From a virus, in the IMG/VR virus record IMGVR_UViG_3300032770_000075, positions 1-32,252 of that record: a DNA stretch of 32,252 nucleotides, one strand, 5' to 3'. Position numbers and translations under genes: made by a program. The notes under the pieces are model-generated. The model saw only the letters and a list, made by a program, of their open reading frames with translations, did not search any database and had not been told where the DNA came from. This document shows positions 5,882 through 15,394 of this stretch, in pieces; the first letter of the stretch is position 1, and each line of letters starts with the position of its first letter.

Positions 5882-8800
5882 TAGGGGAATAGCTCCTTAT
5901 ATAGAAGTCCTCCACCTAATTGTGGAGGGATCATTCTAATCATACTTCCTACAACACCTTTTCCAACCGTATCCCTAAATTCCTTCCCAGTAATTTCTCC
6001 CGAAAGCCATTTAGTCAACCCTGAAACAAACGTATGCGCCTGGGCAGCGGTAGTACTAATTGTTGGCCCTGCTCCAAACTCTACAGCCTGTTCTTTTGTT
6101 TTCGCATTTGCAGCATTAATGGCTTCTCCTACGATACCAAAAGTTACTTTCATTCCCATATGAACGGCTGCATCGGTTAGTTTTTCTGGATCAGTTTCCC
6201 CCATCATTTTACTTTTAACCAATCCAATTGTTGCCGCAAATGGCAATCCCCCAACAAGGAATCTAGCAGTATTTGTAAGCGGTCGCTGTTTCAGCATATC
6301 TAACATAAACTGTGCTTGTCTGGTAGCTGCTTTTTTGAACATTGTTAGGAATTCCCACTCAGGAGTAGTTGCCCAAAGAGGCAAATCAACAGGGCGAACT
6401 CTTCCAATAGTAGCATCTGCAATTCGTTTAATCGCAAGATATTTGTCCTGTTGTGCGATCCCCTTATTTTTAATTACATCTTGTGGGTTAATATATAATT
6501 CTTTTAATGCTTTATTCGCAAGAGTATCTGTCCCATTACTTTTAATGGTTCGTTGTACCATTTTTTCGATATACGGATCGCCCAATGTTGCGCCTACCCG
6601 TCGCATATAGTTCATTATTGGATCAATACCATTTACTTTAGACAGGACTTTTGACATCCGACTATTAAATCCACCCCACTCATTATAGTCTGACATAATC
6701 CCTCGTAGAACGCCAGCATTAGCCATGAAGTTTCGATCAGCCCCAGTGAGTAACCCATAGGTTGCTTTGATTAATCCTGGTACTGTTTTTAACCCATAAC
6801 GAGTAATAAGATTACTGCCACCAGACGCTAAGTGAACAAACGCCACCCCAGCTTGCCAGAGCATATAAGAAAAGTTATTACCAGCACGTTGAAGTTTGGA
6901 TAACGTAGGATCAATAACCTCTCCATTTGTAAGTCGGGTATAGAGTCTTTGCCCAATATCTGCTGCATTAGTATATCGCTTATCCTGCCCCAATTGTCCG
7001 AGTAATTGATTGTAAACCTCGCCATCTTTCCCAAATTGATTAATCTGTTCGATACGCCTAAAGGTAGCTAAATAGTGTTTGTTCCATGCATCAATCGGAT
7101 TCACATTATAGCCGAATTCTTTAAGAGCATCGTAGGTAGGTAGTATAAGTTTTCTTTTTTGTTCTGCTGGGGCTTTCATCCCAGCCCTTGATTCAGCTAT
7201 CCGTTCATATTCTTTTTGGATCAGATTCGTGGCTTCAGCATCGTTCGCAGCAAGCTTATGCTTGACAAGATATTGTTTTAATTTTAATTCGTCTAATGGT
7301 TGCGCGAGCAAATGTCTTGGATGGAACATTCGTGGTGTTCCAGTCTGCCCAGTCTTGCCATAAATCTCTTGAGTAATACGAGTATTTAATTCGTCAAGTT
7401 TATCGAATGCAGCTTGGACTCTAGGAGAAATAGATTCAATATGTGGAAGGCCATAATAAACGGCTTCAGCTTTATTGATAAGATTTTTAGTTTCTGTTTG
7501 AGAAAGTGTTTTTAGTACAGGAATATACTCTCTTTGGATTTGAGAAAGACGAAGTTCTGGAATATCAATATAGTTCATAAGCTTTGTTGCAAGGGTATCC
7601 CCAATCTTACCAGCATTTCTCAATACAGTTGTAGATGCGCTAATCGCTTTATCCCACACCTGCCCCCATAACCCACGTTGAATCATCTTTGCGTCTTCTC
7701 CCCCATCATGCAAAGAAAGATTATGAAGGGCATTATTCGCCACTTGTTCAGCAGGGCTATTTGGAGGAAGAGAAGCCCTCGATTTAGCAACTTCATCAGA
7801 AAGGCCCAGTTGCATTCTCATCCATTCTTTAGGATTTTGTTCCATGAATGTCTGGACTAATTCGTGTTGGCTCTGAGTCATCCAATTATCTGAATTGTTC
7901 TCGATATGCGCTTCTAAAGCTTGAGTAGTTTTAAACTGTTTTGTAATAGCTGGTGCGGGATCGTATATTTTATTGAACTTTGCTTCTTCTCTTTCGGCAC
8001 TTTTTTGAAGTTCTGTAATATCCTGATGAGATAATCCCTGTTGAATAAATACTTTTTCTTGTGCCAAATCTTCTGCTGTTCTTTTAAATCCTTCTTCTTT
8101 AGGATAAAGTGTCTGTTGAGCTAATTCTGTAATAGATTTAGTTTCAGTTTTTGGACGTAATGGTTTCGTTTCAACTGGTTTTCCAGTTACAGCTTCCATC
8201 CCTAACTGTGCAACAGACGGGCTAGGTTGGGTTGATGCTGTTGGCCCAAACGGTTCAAATGGTTCGGGAGGAACTGGTGTAGTAGTTTTAATTTCTTTTT
8301 CTGTTTGATTGATAATAGCTTGAGGAACTTCTTTTTCTACCCAATTACTGACATACCGTCCAGCCATCTTTGAATAGAACCTAGATACCCCTCCCCAAAT
8401 AATACCAGCATTCACAATATCCATACTACTATCAAATATCTTTTTTGCAGCATCTAAATGAATACCCGAAGTATCATAAGGATCAAGAGAGCTAACCCCT
8501 GTAAAAAAATCACTAACAGTTTGTCCAGTCAATATTCGTTTAGCTGATTCTGCGACTCCCACTACATTATTATATGCGGTATCTAAGGGATGTAGGAGTG
8601 GCTGAAAGGCAACTCCCGCTGCCACATTAGCAGCTACTTCCGTGGTCCGATAAAGAGCTTGCTCCCAACCTTCTTCTTTTGGTCGTTGTTGAAGAGTATT
8701 CTGTGCTAAATTTTGACTTAGGAACTTATCCTGCGAATCAACAGCAGGAAACGGATTATTCGGGGTATCAGGATTTTTGGCTGTATCTACAACATCTTTA

Positions 8801-8922
8801 AGAGGTTGATGTTCTGTAGAAGGAGGTGGTACGGGAGGTTGCAAAACAATCCCACTTGTAGCAGGAGGGGTTAAAGTAATACTAGGTTGAGTAGTCGTAG
8901 GTGGTTCGAGAGTAATAGGCAT
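5881..8922 (-). CDS. large internal virion / ejection-type protein, ~1013 aa
   Basis: Start chosen at ATG 8922, which forms TAATG with the preceding stop and has GGTGA upstream; an in-frame ATG at 8940 has its AAGGA touching the start codon. The N-terminal ~110 residues are Pro/Thr-rich and probably disordered, then come a Pro-rich linker near 210-290 and a long helical region. Hydrophobic, Gly-rich segments occur in the C-terminal third (NFSYMLWQAGVAFVHLASG; FLVGGLPFAATIGLV). Length, helical content and position at the end of the virion operon after two other Gln/Ala-rich proteins match the inner-core/ejection protein group of podoviruses that crosses the envelope ahead of the DNA. No lytic transglycosylase motif was found, so the call is by position and composition. 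Confidence 0.6.
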   Translation of the reverse strand: MPITLEPPTTTQPSITLTPPATSGIVLQPPVPPPSTEHQPLKDVVDTAKNPDTPNNPFPAVDSQDKFLSQNLAQNTLQQRPKEEGWEQALYRTTEVAANVAAGVAFQPLLHPLDTAYNNVVGVAESAKRILTGQTVSDFFTGVSSLDPYDTSGIHLDAAKKIFDSSMDIVNAGIIWGGVSRFYSKMAGRYVSNWVEKEVPQAIINQTEKEIKTTTPVPPEPFEPFGPTASTQPSPSVAQLGMEAVTGKPVETKPLRPKTETKSITELAQQTLYPKEEGFKRTAEDLAQEKVFIQQGLSHQDITELQKSAEREEAKFNKIYDPAPAITKQFKTTQALEAHIENNSDNWMTQSQHELVQTFMEQNPKEWMRMQLGLSDEVAKSRASLPPNSPAEQVANNALHNLSLHDGGEDAKMIQRGLWGQVWDKAISASTTVLRNAGKIGDTLATKLMNYIDIPELRLSQIQREYIPVLKTLSQTETKNLINKAEAVYYGLPHIESISPRVQAAFDKLDELNTRITQEIYGKTGQTGTPRMFHPRHLLAQPLDELKLKQYLVKHKLAANDAEATNLIQKEYERIAESRAGMKAPAEQKRKLILPTYDALKEFGYNVNPIDAWNKHYLATFRRIEQINQFGKDGEVYNQLLGQLGQDKRYTNAADIGQRLYTRLTNGEVIDPTLSKLQRAGNNFSYMLWQAGVAFVHLASGGSNLITRYGLKTVPGLIKATYGLLTGADRNFMANAGVLRGIMSDYNEWGGFNSRMSKVLSKVNGIDPIMNYMRRVGATLGDPYIEKMVQRTIKSNGTDTLANKALKELYINPQDVIKNKGIAQQDKYLAIKRIADATIGRVRPVDLPLWATTPEWEFLTMFKKAATRQAQFMLDMLKQRPLTNTARFLVGGLPFAATIGLVKSKMMGETDPEKLTDAAVHMGMKVTFGIVGEAINAANAKTKEQAVEFGAGPTISTTAAQAHTFVSGLTKWLSGEITGKEFRDTVGKGVVGSMIRMIPPQLGGGLLYKELFP

Positions 8923-10061
8923 TATTTCACCGAAACCCATTCCTTACCATTTGAGATTTTTTTAGTTCCATCGGGAAATGTCGCAGTAAATCCTTTATAT
9001 TGTGCTGGATCAAGTTGAGATAAATCTGTTATTGTTTTGGGAGGGGTAGTTGTAGATGTTGAAGTCGGAGATGTCCCTGCCGCATCTCGTTCCCATTTTG
9101 GTGCAACTGCCCCTAAACTAGTACCTAAGAACCCTGGTTTACCTTCAATTAGATGGTATGTCGTAAGTTGTGCATTGTTCGGCAAATACGGGTTGATAAG
9201 TTTCGCCAGATCGTTTTGCTGACTTCTTAGATTTGTTTCAACATCAGGTTGGATTGTTTTTCCATGTCCACCTATATATGCTTTCATATTCTCAGCGTTA
9301 TATTGTCTTTCTAAGTCATTATACTGATCGAATGCTTTTTGAATTTGAGTGGGCAATTTATCATAATATTGCTTACTCTTTGCATCTCGTTCATCCCACA
9401 AAGATAACGAATTAATAGTAGCGTTAATTTGAGGATCAGTTGGATCGTGAGCCATCAAAATTCGTACTGCTGCTTTTCTATGTTCAGCATTAGTATAATC
9501 AAACGGTTTATTTGGAGGAAATTCTTTATTCCAATCTTTTTGAACATCTTGAACAATTTTTTGTCTACTTTGTTCTTTCATTTCTTCTGCTGTAGGTGCA
9601 GGAAGAAACTGCTCAAAAGATTTAGCAGGAACTCCTTGTTTCATTAAATTACCTGCCGTTATTGCTCGTTGTTTAGCAGGGCCATCGGGCATATTTTTAG
9701 CTGCTTCCAATAATTGCTGACCTGCTGTACTTGCCTCCATGATTTCCCTACCATGCTGTGCTTGAATCGTTTTTTGTTCAGTCTGAAAACGATAGTCTTC
9801 CATTGTCTTTTCATTTTGTAATTGCATGGCATTCTGTATCATATACTCTTGCAAATGTGACTGTAAAGCTTGTTCAGCTAGAGCCTTGTCTTTTTTCAAC
9901 TGTTGGCCTTCGGGAGACATGGCATACATTACTTTACCAAGCCCGCTAATAAAATTCCCGATAGCACCAGGCACACCACCGGCTTGTGGCTGCTGTTGCT
10001 GATTACCTAAGATTGCCTGGATAGCAGTATTTGGATCAAACTGAGATGTAGTGTCCGGCAT
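8922..10061 (-). CDS. probable internal virion protein, Gln-rich coiled coil, 379 aa
   Basis: Begins MPDTTSQFDPNTAIQAILGNQQQQPQ and has a small hydrophobic segment near 30-50 (GVPGAIGNFISGLGKVMYAM). A long Gln/Glu/Lys-rich helix (about 55-125) is probably a coiled coil. A Thr/Ser/Pro-rich linker near 330-345 precedes a small C-terminal beta module with the WxxxF-type phrase KGFTATFPDGTKKISNGKEW. Sits between two other putative ejection proteins. No enzymatic motif. Virion role is inferred from context. Confidence 0.55.
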   Translation of the reverse strand: MPDTTSQFDPNTAIQAILGNQQQQPQAGGVPGAIGNFISGLGKVMYAMSPEGQQLKKDKALAEQALQSHLQEYMIQNAMQLQNEKTMEDYRFQTEQKTIQAQHGREIMEASTAGQQLLEAAKNMPDGPAKQRAITAGNLMKQGVPAKSFEQFLPAPTAEEMKEQSRQKIVQDVQKDWNKEFPPNKPFDYTNAEHRKAAVRILMAHDPTDPQINATINSLSLWDERDAKSKQYYDKLPTQIQKAFDQYNDLERQYNAENMKAYIGGHGKTIQPDVETNLRSQQNDLAKLINPYLPNNAQLTTYHLIEGKPGFLGTSLGAVAPKWERDAAGTSPTSTSTTTPPKTITDLSQLDPAQYKGFTATFPDGTKKISNGKEWVSVK

Positions 10062-10077
10062 TGGTTAATCCTCTCCT

Positions 10078-10596
10078 TTACAACGCTGCAAATCCAAGCG
10101 CACTAAGGGCACCGAGAGCGTCTGCACCACCCGCAGCGGCACCCCCACCAAACAAGCCAGCTAACCCGCTAAGTCCACTAGAAACCATTGGGCCGAGTGC
10201 TTCTAATCCTGAACCTAAAGACCCCGCTAACCCACCAATTCCTTGACTACCAAGCAATCCGCTAAGTGGAGAAGACCCGCCAGCTAGTCCAGCGTATCCT
10301 TTAGCTAATCCTGCTACCTGTCCACCAAGACCGCCTAATATCTGTTGATAAATTTGAGGCATCATAGTAGCTTCTTGAGCCATTCCTGCGCCACTGGTAA
10401 ACATCCCACGATCAGCCTGCGCTCCACGAATTCCGGCCTGTGACTGTTGAAGCATTTGCTGGATAGCTGTTTGCATTTGGGGATTTAGTTTAGAAAGATT
10501 CCCCATATACAATTGTAGGGCTTGGTTCATCAGATTTTGCGACATACCCTGAGCATGAGCCTGGCGTCCACCTAACATATTATGTACTGTACCCAT
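10078..10596 (-). CDS. probable small ejection protein, Gly/Ala-rich, 172 aa
   Basis: The first half is an amphipathic Gln/Met-rich helix (MSQNLMNQALQLYMGNLSKL and onward). The second half is low-complexity Gly/Ala/Leu/Ser with glycine-zipper-like spacing, able to insert in or span a membrane. This matches small DNA-ejection proteins of podoviruses in size, composition and position just before two larger internal proteins. The start ATG at 10596 immediately follows the GNAT-like gene stop at 10598. Confidence 0.5.
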   Translation of the reverse strand: MGTVHNMLGGRQAHAQGMSQNLMNQALQLYMGNLSKLNPQMQTAIQQMLQQSQAGIRGAQADRGMFTSGAGMAQEATMMPQIYQQILGGLGGQVAGLAKGYAGLAGGSSPLSGLLGSQGIGGLAGSLGSGLEALGPMVSSGLSGLAGLFGGGAAAGGADALGALSALGFAAL

Positions 10597-10597
10597 T

Positions 10598-11062
10598 TTA
10601 CTTCATCACTTCCATATAAGTTGAACTGTTAAGAATAAATCCCTGGGATTTATAATAAGCGTTTATCTCAGGCATCTCAGCCATTGTTGTAACTACGCAT
10701 TGCGCTTGATTCAGCTTGGCCCATTGCCGATAGGTCTGAAAGAGTTTGTCTCCTACTTTATTACTTCTGTATTCTGGAATAACGTACCACTCGATCTCTA
10801 CCGCTTGGAGTTGTTCTTTATTATACTTTGCTGGTCGAAGGATAGCGCCTATTACACCAACAAATCGTGTCACAGGCTGTTCTACAGTGGTTTGAGCAAC
10901 TACTAAAAAGTGTTCTGGATTATTCCAAAAATCAATAAATTCATTTAATTTGTACGCTTTCACTTCTGGATGAGTGGGAGCAAATTCTTTCTGAGCGACA
11001 TTTTGCATCCACTCGCCAACTCGATTAAGCAGGTGTAGGCTCTTGGCTCTTAGTAGAATCAT
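10598..11062 (-). CDS. GNAT-like acetyltransferase in virion operon
   Basis: ATG 11062 is chosen because GAGGTG lies upstream at good spacing; an in-frame ATG at 11074 is poorly placed. The 154-aa product has the GNAT order: a beta strand with FVGVIGAILRP (residues ~65-75), then VEIEWYVIPEYRSNKVGDKLFQTYRQWAK where R/S-N-K-V-G replaces the usual acetyl-CoA pyrophosphate loop (R/Q-x-x-G-x-G/A), then the terminal INAYYKSQGF motif. It overlaps the preceding GNAT-like gene by 38 bases. It may modify a virion or host protein, or be a degenerate fold used structurally. Confidence 0.65.
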   Translation of the reverse strand: MILLRAKSLHLLNRVGEWMQNVAQKEFAPTHPEVKAYKLNEFIDFWNNPEHFLVVAQTTVEQPVTRFVGVIGAILRPAKYNKEQLQAVEIEWYVIPEYRSNKVGDKLFQTYRQWAKLNQAQCVVTTMAEMPEINAYYKSQGFILNSSTYMEVMK

Positions 11063-11453
11063 ACAGCACCTCATCTTCTAGAGGTTTAGCAGCTTGCCAT
11101 AACATCCGATAGGTAAGAACACGGAATCCCATCTTTTCAGCCATTTCTCTATCGACAGTATCAAACACGGCCTCTTCAATACGGAAATGGTTTTGAAGAT
11201 AACGGAATAGAGACTCCATAATCTGCGGTGTAGTGGCTTGATATAACCCAATAGTAAACAATGGCCCTAGAAGAGTACCTGTTACGATACCTACTATTTG
11301 TTTCTCATGTAGAGCAACCGCTGATTTAAAGTTAGGGTTATTAGTCCTTTGATCCATCCATGCAATTACGAGAGTTTCCCATGTTTTCTCATCTGTGGTT
11401 AAAAACTTAGCCGCCCTTGCAAGATCGTATGTCGATGGTGTGCGAATAATCAT
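11025..11453 (-). CDS. GNAT-like protein, degenerate, 142 aa
   Basis: AGAGGA precedes ATG 11453. It begins MIIRTPSTYDLARAAKFLTTD, a typical GNAT opening, has strand phrase VALHEKQIVGIVTGTLLG near residues 45-62, and a terminal EKMGFRVLTYRML motif like the conserved GF-x-x-x-x-x-M end of GNATs. The central acetyl-CoA binding loop is not clear, so catalytic activity is doubtful. It lies directly upstream of a second GNAT-like gene in the same operon; such genes occur beside tail genes in some podoviruses with unproven roles. Confidence 0.5.
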   Translation of the reverse strand: MIIRTPSTYDLARAAKFLTTDEKTWETLVIAWMDQRTNNPNFKSAVALHEKQIVGIVTGTLLGPLFTIGLYQATTPQIMESLFRYLQNHFRIEEAVFDTVDREMAEKMGFRVLTYRMLWQAAKPLEDEVLYDSTKSQEPTPA

Positions 11454-11464
11454 AATATCCTCTA

Positions 11465-12052
11465 TTAGGTGATTTCCATATAGTCAATGTAAGCACCAGC
11501 CCACAATTTCATAGGCGTTGCACTACTATTGTTTTGTGACCATTGCAAATACACTATTCCTGCTGTAGAACCTACTGTATAAAGCCAATGAATATAGATT
11601 GCTTCACGAGTGTTAGCACTATTGTTGTTATCGGCGGGAACGTGCGTACTATCCGATCCGTCATCGCATTGGTATCTCCAAACCGAATTTCCATGAGCGT
11701 TATACCAGTTGTTTCTTATGTATGTAACAGATGGAACAGAAAAGGTATATTTATACCCACCTGCTGTTGCGCTACCTCCACTATCATTACCACCAAAAAA
11801 CAAGAATGCTCGAATTGTATAACGACTATTCGCTTTCACAGGAAAGAATAATTCAGCATCATTAGCTGGTGTAGTATTGCTGGTTCTACTTTCAGTTACA
11901 GTCTTTGCCACAGTTATCCAAGTAAAGGCCGGTTGTGGAACAGGAGCATAGCCTGGGATTGGAGTTGGGCTAAGATCAGAGCGTTGGGTAGTATGTGGAA
12001 TAATAGGTTCTGGTTGTTGGATACCAGGGAATAGCTGTGTTAAATCTGCCAT
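11465..12052 (-). CDS. putative tail/fibre-associated virion protein, 195 aa
   Basis: Begins in TAATG overlap with the nozzle-like gene. A Pro-rich N-terminal ~45 residues is followed by a beta-sandwich-like domain rich in Thr, Ser, Asn, Tyr and Trp, ending WAGAYIDYMEIT. The phrase NDAELFFPVKANSRYTIRAFLFF and the aromatic strands are common in phage appendage and carbohydrate-facing domains. Position next to the tail nozzle gene supports an appendage role. No enzymatic motif. Confidence 0.5.
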   Translation of the reverse strand: MADLTQLFPGIQQPEPIIPHTTQRSDLSPTPIPGYAPVPQPAFTWITVAKTVTESRTSNTTPANDAELFFPVKANSRYTIRAFLFFGGNDSGGSATAGGYKYTFSVPSVTYIRNNWYNAHGNSVWRYQCDDGSDSTHVPADNNNSANTREAIYIHWLYTVGSTAGIVYLQWSQNNSSATPMKLWAGAYIDYMEIT

Positions 12053-14157
12053 TATTCTGCTCTTGGCTCAATCGTGTAGTTAATACACAGTTTCAATAAA
12101 GCAAATCTAGTGTTGCTCTGTGGTTGATTATAAGAGAAATCAAAAGAAATACGATTACCCGTAGTGGTACTGGGGAGTAAAGGTTGATACCAACGAGTCC
12201 AACCTGCAGCCGTTGGTGTAAAGGATTTTGTTTCTTTTAGTACACCATCGGCATAGGTCTTCATAGTAATTGAAGTACTCGCATCTGCAGCCACAAACTC
12301 CAAAACAGTATAATTAATTGCTTTACGATGGTCTGGAAGATCAAAAGTAAAGTCTTTAGTCTGTGCGTAGCAAGCAATAGTAGTTTCGTCACTTTCGCTA
12401 AAGTGGTCGAACTCGACCAATGCGCCAGTGGTAGTCGTGAGAGCAACCCCTACTTTTGGCCCCCAATCAAATGTTAAAATACAAAGATGATCCCGACAAA
12501 ACGTGCTTAAATAAATCGGATTGGTAAAGGTAAGCTTATAGCATTTTTCTGTCAAATGGTCGAATACAAATACTCTTGGAGTTGTTCCATCTATATTTTC
12601 TTGGATAAAACTAGCTAGCCACACCTGATCGTAATTATATCCCATATTAGCTTGAGTATCCCATGTACTCCCTCTGAGCATATTAAAGATAGGAAGTGCA
12701 ATAGGTTGATAAAACGAACGCATATAAGAGGAAGGCGGAAGTGCTTGCCACCCAAAACCATTAGTAAATGTTACCAGTTGCCCATTAGAAGAAATAATTG
12801 ATCCTTGTGGGCTAACAGAACCTTTATTGGGATCGGCCTGTACCAGCATGGAATTAACGGGATCGCCTGCATTAAAATAGAGAAACCACGTACTTGCTTC
12901 TTTTTGAATAATTAACCGATCAATTTGTTCTGTTAAGGCAATAATAGCTTCCCCAGGGTCACCAATATCGAAGTATTGCGTTCCAGAAGCAGGATCGGTT
13001 GCTACTCCAAAAGTTTCCGGTTGCCCAACATTGCTATAATACAAACGATGCGGGAGATTATTAGTTACATCATAGCCGTAAAAAGCAGTATTTTTATGCA
13101 CAGTACCAATTTGGGTTGTTGTAGTCATTGTTGTTGATTGATCGGCTACGCCATCCCACTTTCGCCACGCAACGCTTCCATCTGTATAATAAATCGCAGA
13201 GTATCCCCCAGGAGAAATCGACCTAAAAAATTGAACTAATCTGGTATCTGAACTAGCTTGAGCAGAAATACTACTCGTTGTGGAAGTTTCATCAACTAAG
13301 TATCTCGTTTCAAAATCTCCTGTTGATTGATTATACCCGCCAGTAACTAAACAAAGACTTCCTTGATTTACATTAGTAATCGACGATCCCCCTATTTGGA
13401 GACTCGTTGGACTCTGAATAGTCACATCGGAAGTAGGAAGGCGATCTTGGTTTCCACCAGAAGCAGTACAATGGATATAGAGTTGACTAATTTGTACGCT
13501 TGCTCCTGTACTATTAATATAAAATCCAAAATATTTAAGAGGGTGTGTTCCAATTCCATTAACATCATTTACTGTCCAAGCCGAACCTGTTGCTGGATTA
13601 GTCGTCCACGTTACTGTATATGTCGCCCACCCAGTTGAAGGAGAAACAGAAATTTGGTGTGCCGTAACTACAATGTTCCATATCGTTTCTCCTTCTGTAA
13701 ATGCTAAATATAATTTTGTGGAATCCACAACGTCTATTTTTGCGCGTACTACCATTTGGACGTTTGTAATTGATCCGCTAACGCTAAAAACAGGAAACCC
13801 AAATAAAGCATAACTTCCATTAATACTGCTGTTAAAAATATAATCAACACCATCATTAGGTACACCTACTGTATCGTCCACAGCCTGATAATAATTAGCT
13901 GTTGTTGGTCTACTAACTCTAAATGTAACTAAAGACTTAGGAACGAAGCCTAGATCATCGCTATGGAGTCTTTTGTACCCTGGTCTACACGTTAATGCCA
14001 AATTACTCTGCGCTACTCCCCCTGACCATACTGTTTCGGGAAGTGTAATCAAGTTATTGAGATTCTGCATCTCATTATCTTGGATCATAGTTGGGTGCTG
14101 AAGCGTATTAAGACCACCCATAAAATCTATGGTTTTATTTAAAATCTTATCGACCAT
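12052..14157 (-). CDS. tail nozzle / tail tubular protein B-like (P22 gp10 / T7 gp12 type)
   Basis: The 701-aa protein opens with FMGGLNTLQHPTMIQDNEMQ and then ALTCRPGYKRL, the pattern of podoviral nozzle proteins (GG-x-N-x-x-x-x-P-x-x-x-x-D/N-E-x-x-x-x-N then RPG). The middle has propeller-like blades with the typical EAIIALTEQIDRLIIQKEAS and NGFGWQALPPS segments, and a C-terminal beta domain ends the protein. A roughly 150-aa insertion of beta-rich sequence (about residues 90-240) is present. It would close the DNA channel at the tail tip. It follows the adaptor gene, as expected. Confidence 0.7.
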   Translation of the reverse strand: MVDKILNKTIDFMGGLNTLQHPTMIQDNEMQNLNNLITLPETVWSGGVAQSNLALTCRPGYKRLHSDDLGFVPKSLVTFRVSRPTTANYYQAVDDTVGVPNDGVDYIFNSSINGSYALFGFPVFSVSGSITNVQMVVRAKIDVVDSTKLYLAFTEGETIWNIVVTAHQISVSPSTGWATYTVTWTTNPATGSAWTVNDVNGIGTHPLKYFGFYINSTGASVQISQLYIHCTASGGNQDRLPTSDVTIQSPTSLQIGGSSITNVNQGSLCLVTGGYNQSTGDFETRYLVDETSTTSSISAQASSDTRLVQFFRSISPGGYSAIYYTDGSVAWRKWDGVADQSTTMTTTTQIGTVHKNTAFYGYDVTNNLPHRLYYSNVGQPETFGVATDPASGTQYFDIGDPGEAIIALTEQIDRLIIQKEASTWFLYFNAGDPVNSMLVQADPNKGSVSPQGSIISSNGQLVTFTNGFGWQALPPSSYMRSFYQPIALPIFNMLRGSTWDTQANMGYNYDQVWLASFIQENIDGTTPRVFVFDHLTEKCYKLTFTNPIYLSTFCRDHLCILTFDWGPKVGVALTTTTGALVEFDHFSESDETTIACYAQTKDFTFDLPDHRKAINYTVLEFVAADASTSITMKTYADGVLKETKSFTPTAAGWTRWYQPLLPSTTTGNRISFDFSYNQPQSNTRFALLKLCINYTIEPRAE

Positions 14158-14337
14158 TTATTTTACCTTTACAGAGCGATGAACTTCTTTAATAAGATCA
14201 TAAATATGTTCAAGATCATTACTTCTGAGTGTCATTAATTCTGCCCGAAGACTAGATAAACTATAAGCAAGAAACCCAGCGATACTAAGATTAATAGTAG
14301 CTAATGTACCTAGCACAAATTGAACCCATGTTTCCAT
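14158..14337 (-). CDS. 59-aa membrane-anchored coiled-coil protein
   Basis: Start chosen at ATG 14337, directly after the adaptor stop, rather than an upstream in-frame ATG at 14418 that would overlap the adaptor by 80 bases. The product is METWVQFV, a transmembrane helix (about 6-26), then a charged helix with Leu heptads (SLRAELMTLRSNDLEHIYDL). This N-in, short-helix layout resembles XhlA/holin-accessory or inner-spanin-like proteins. It ends three bases before the nozzle gene start. Confidence 0.5.
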   Translation of the reverse strand: METWVQFVLGTLATINLSIAGFLAYSLSSLRAELMTLRSNDLEHIYDLIKEVHRSVKVK

Positions 14338-14338
14338 A

Positions 14339-15082
14339 TTACGGCCCCGGCCCTGGATTGCCTGTATCTTGAGGCCAGATATTGAATCTAGCCTGTCTCG
14401 GTCTGTGGCGTCGTGCATCTAGTCTAGCTACTTGTGGATACTGTCCAGTATCAACCATGTTCCTACGGTATCGTGCAACAACAGCTTCCAACAAACCTTC
14501 ATTATAACGAGGGTCTTTGACATACCCGTACAATTCGTTTGTAAGTAAGATAACTAATGTATTCTGATCTGGAAAATCTGGAACGCCCGTATCACCAATA
14601 TCATAGGCAGGATTAAAATAGTAGAGCAACTGGCAAGTATAGTCTTTATCGGGAGTAGGATAAATATACCCAGTCACATTTGGAGAACCGGAAAGAGTAA
14701 ACACGCTGTTAATGGCAACAGCTTGTGGGGGGCCGGTAGTACCAGGAGTCCTCAGCATAAAGTACTGCTCCATGTCTATCTTATGAAGAACGATATGGGG
14801 AGGATTGGTGGGGTTAATATCTGTTCGGATACATACCATAGTATTAAATTTAAGATAATCTGAGGGAGCCGTCCACGTTGTACTTCCTGATGTTAATGTA
14901 ACTGTAGCAGGAGGTTGTTTGGAAAGAAACGGCCAAGTATAATCAAGATATAATTGGCTTAACAGAAGGTTTAGTTTTTGATAAGCAATGCTATCTAATT
15001 CTGTACCTCGACTGACATTCTGTTCAGCCGCAAGAATAATATCAGCAATTTGTAACGGACTATTGCCTTGAGGCGTTGGCAT
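14339..15082 (-). CDS. head-to-tail adaptor (gp4/gp11-like)
   Basis: The 247-aa protein has the adaptor opening IADIILAAEQNVSRG followed by LNLLLSQLYLDYTWPFL, a hallmark of podoviral head-tail adaptors (tail accessory factor family). A beta region then follows (TVTLTSGSTTWTAPSDYLKF), and a helical C-terminus with PDFPDQNTLVILLTNELYGYV. Located between capsid genes and the nozzle, as in P22-like and T7-like gene order. It would form the ring beneath the portal. The C-terminal ~30 residues are Arg/Pro-rich. Confidence 0.7.
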   Translation of the reverse strand: MPTPQGNSPLQIADIILAAEQNVSRGTELDSIAYQKLNLLLSQLYLDYTWPFLSKQPPATVTLTSGSTTWTAPSDYLKFNTMVCIRTDINPTNPPHIVLHKIDMEQYFMLRTPGTTGPPQAVAINSVFTLSGSPNVTGYIYPTPDKDYTCQLLYYFNPAYDIGDTGVPDFPDQNTLVILLTNELYGYVKDPRYNEGLLEAVVARYRRNMVDTGQYPQVARLDARRHRPRQARFNIWPQDTGNPGPGP

Positions 15083-15083
15083 T

Positions 15084-15383
15084 TTACCCCACGTCCCTTA
15101 ATAGCTTAGTTTCTTTTGCTTGACGCTTTTTCTCAGCTTCGACAAACTCTTTTGGAAGGGGTTTTGAAGGATCAACAGCCCTCTGGTACTCCGCTGCAAG
15201 TGCAGCCCTGTTATTCTCAATAACTCGACGTTGGAGGGCATCAGCAGCAGCAGTAAGAGCTTCGTATATAGCATCACTAGACAGTTCATACGAATTAACA
15301 ACTACGGTTGCAGTTTCTTCCACACCTGTTTGTCGATGAATATTCACAACCGCTTTAGGTTCTTTCTTTTTAAACCACAGCAT
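15084..15383 (-). CDS. hypothetical virion-operon protein, 99 aa
   Basis: Ends one base before the adaptor gene. The N-terminus is basic (MLWFKKKEPK); the rest is a long Ala/Glu-rich helix ending KRQAKETKLLRDVG. No family is recognised. Its location between the capsid and adaptor suggests a minor head or connector component. Confidence 0.55.
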   Translation of the reverse strand: MLWFKKKEPKAVVNIHRQTGVEETATVVVNSYELSSDAIYEALTAAADALQRRVIENNRAALAAEYQRAVDPSKPLPKEFVEAEKKRQAKETKLLRDVG

Positions 15384-15394
15384 ATTCTTTCTCC

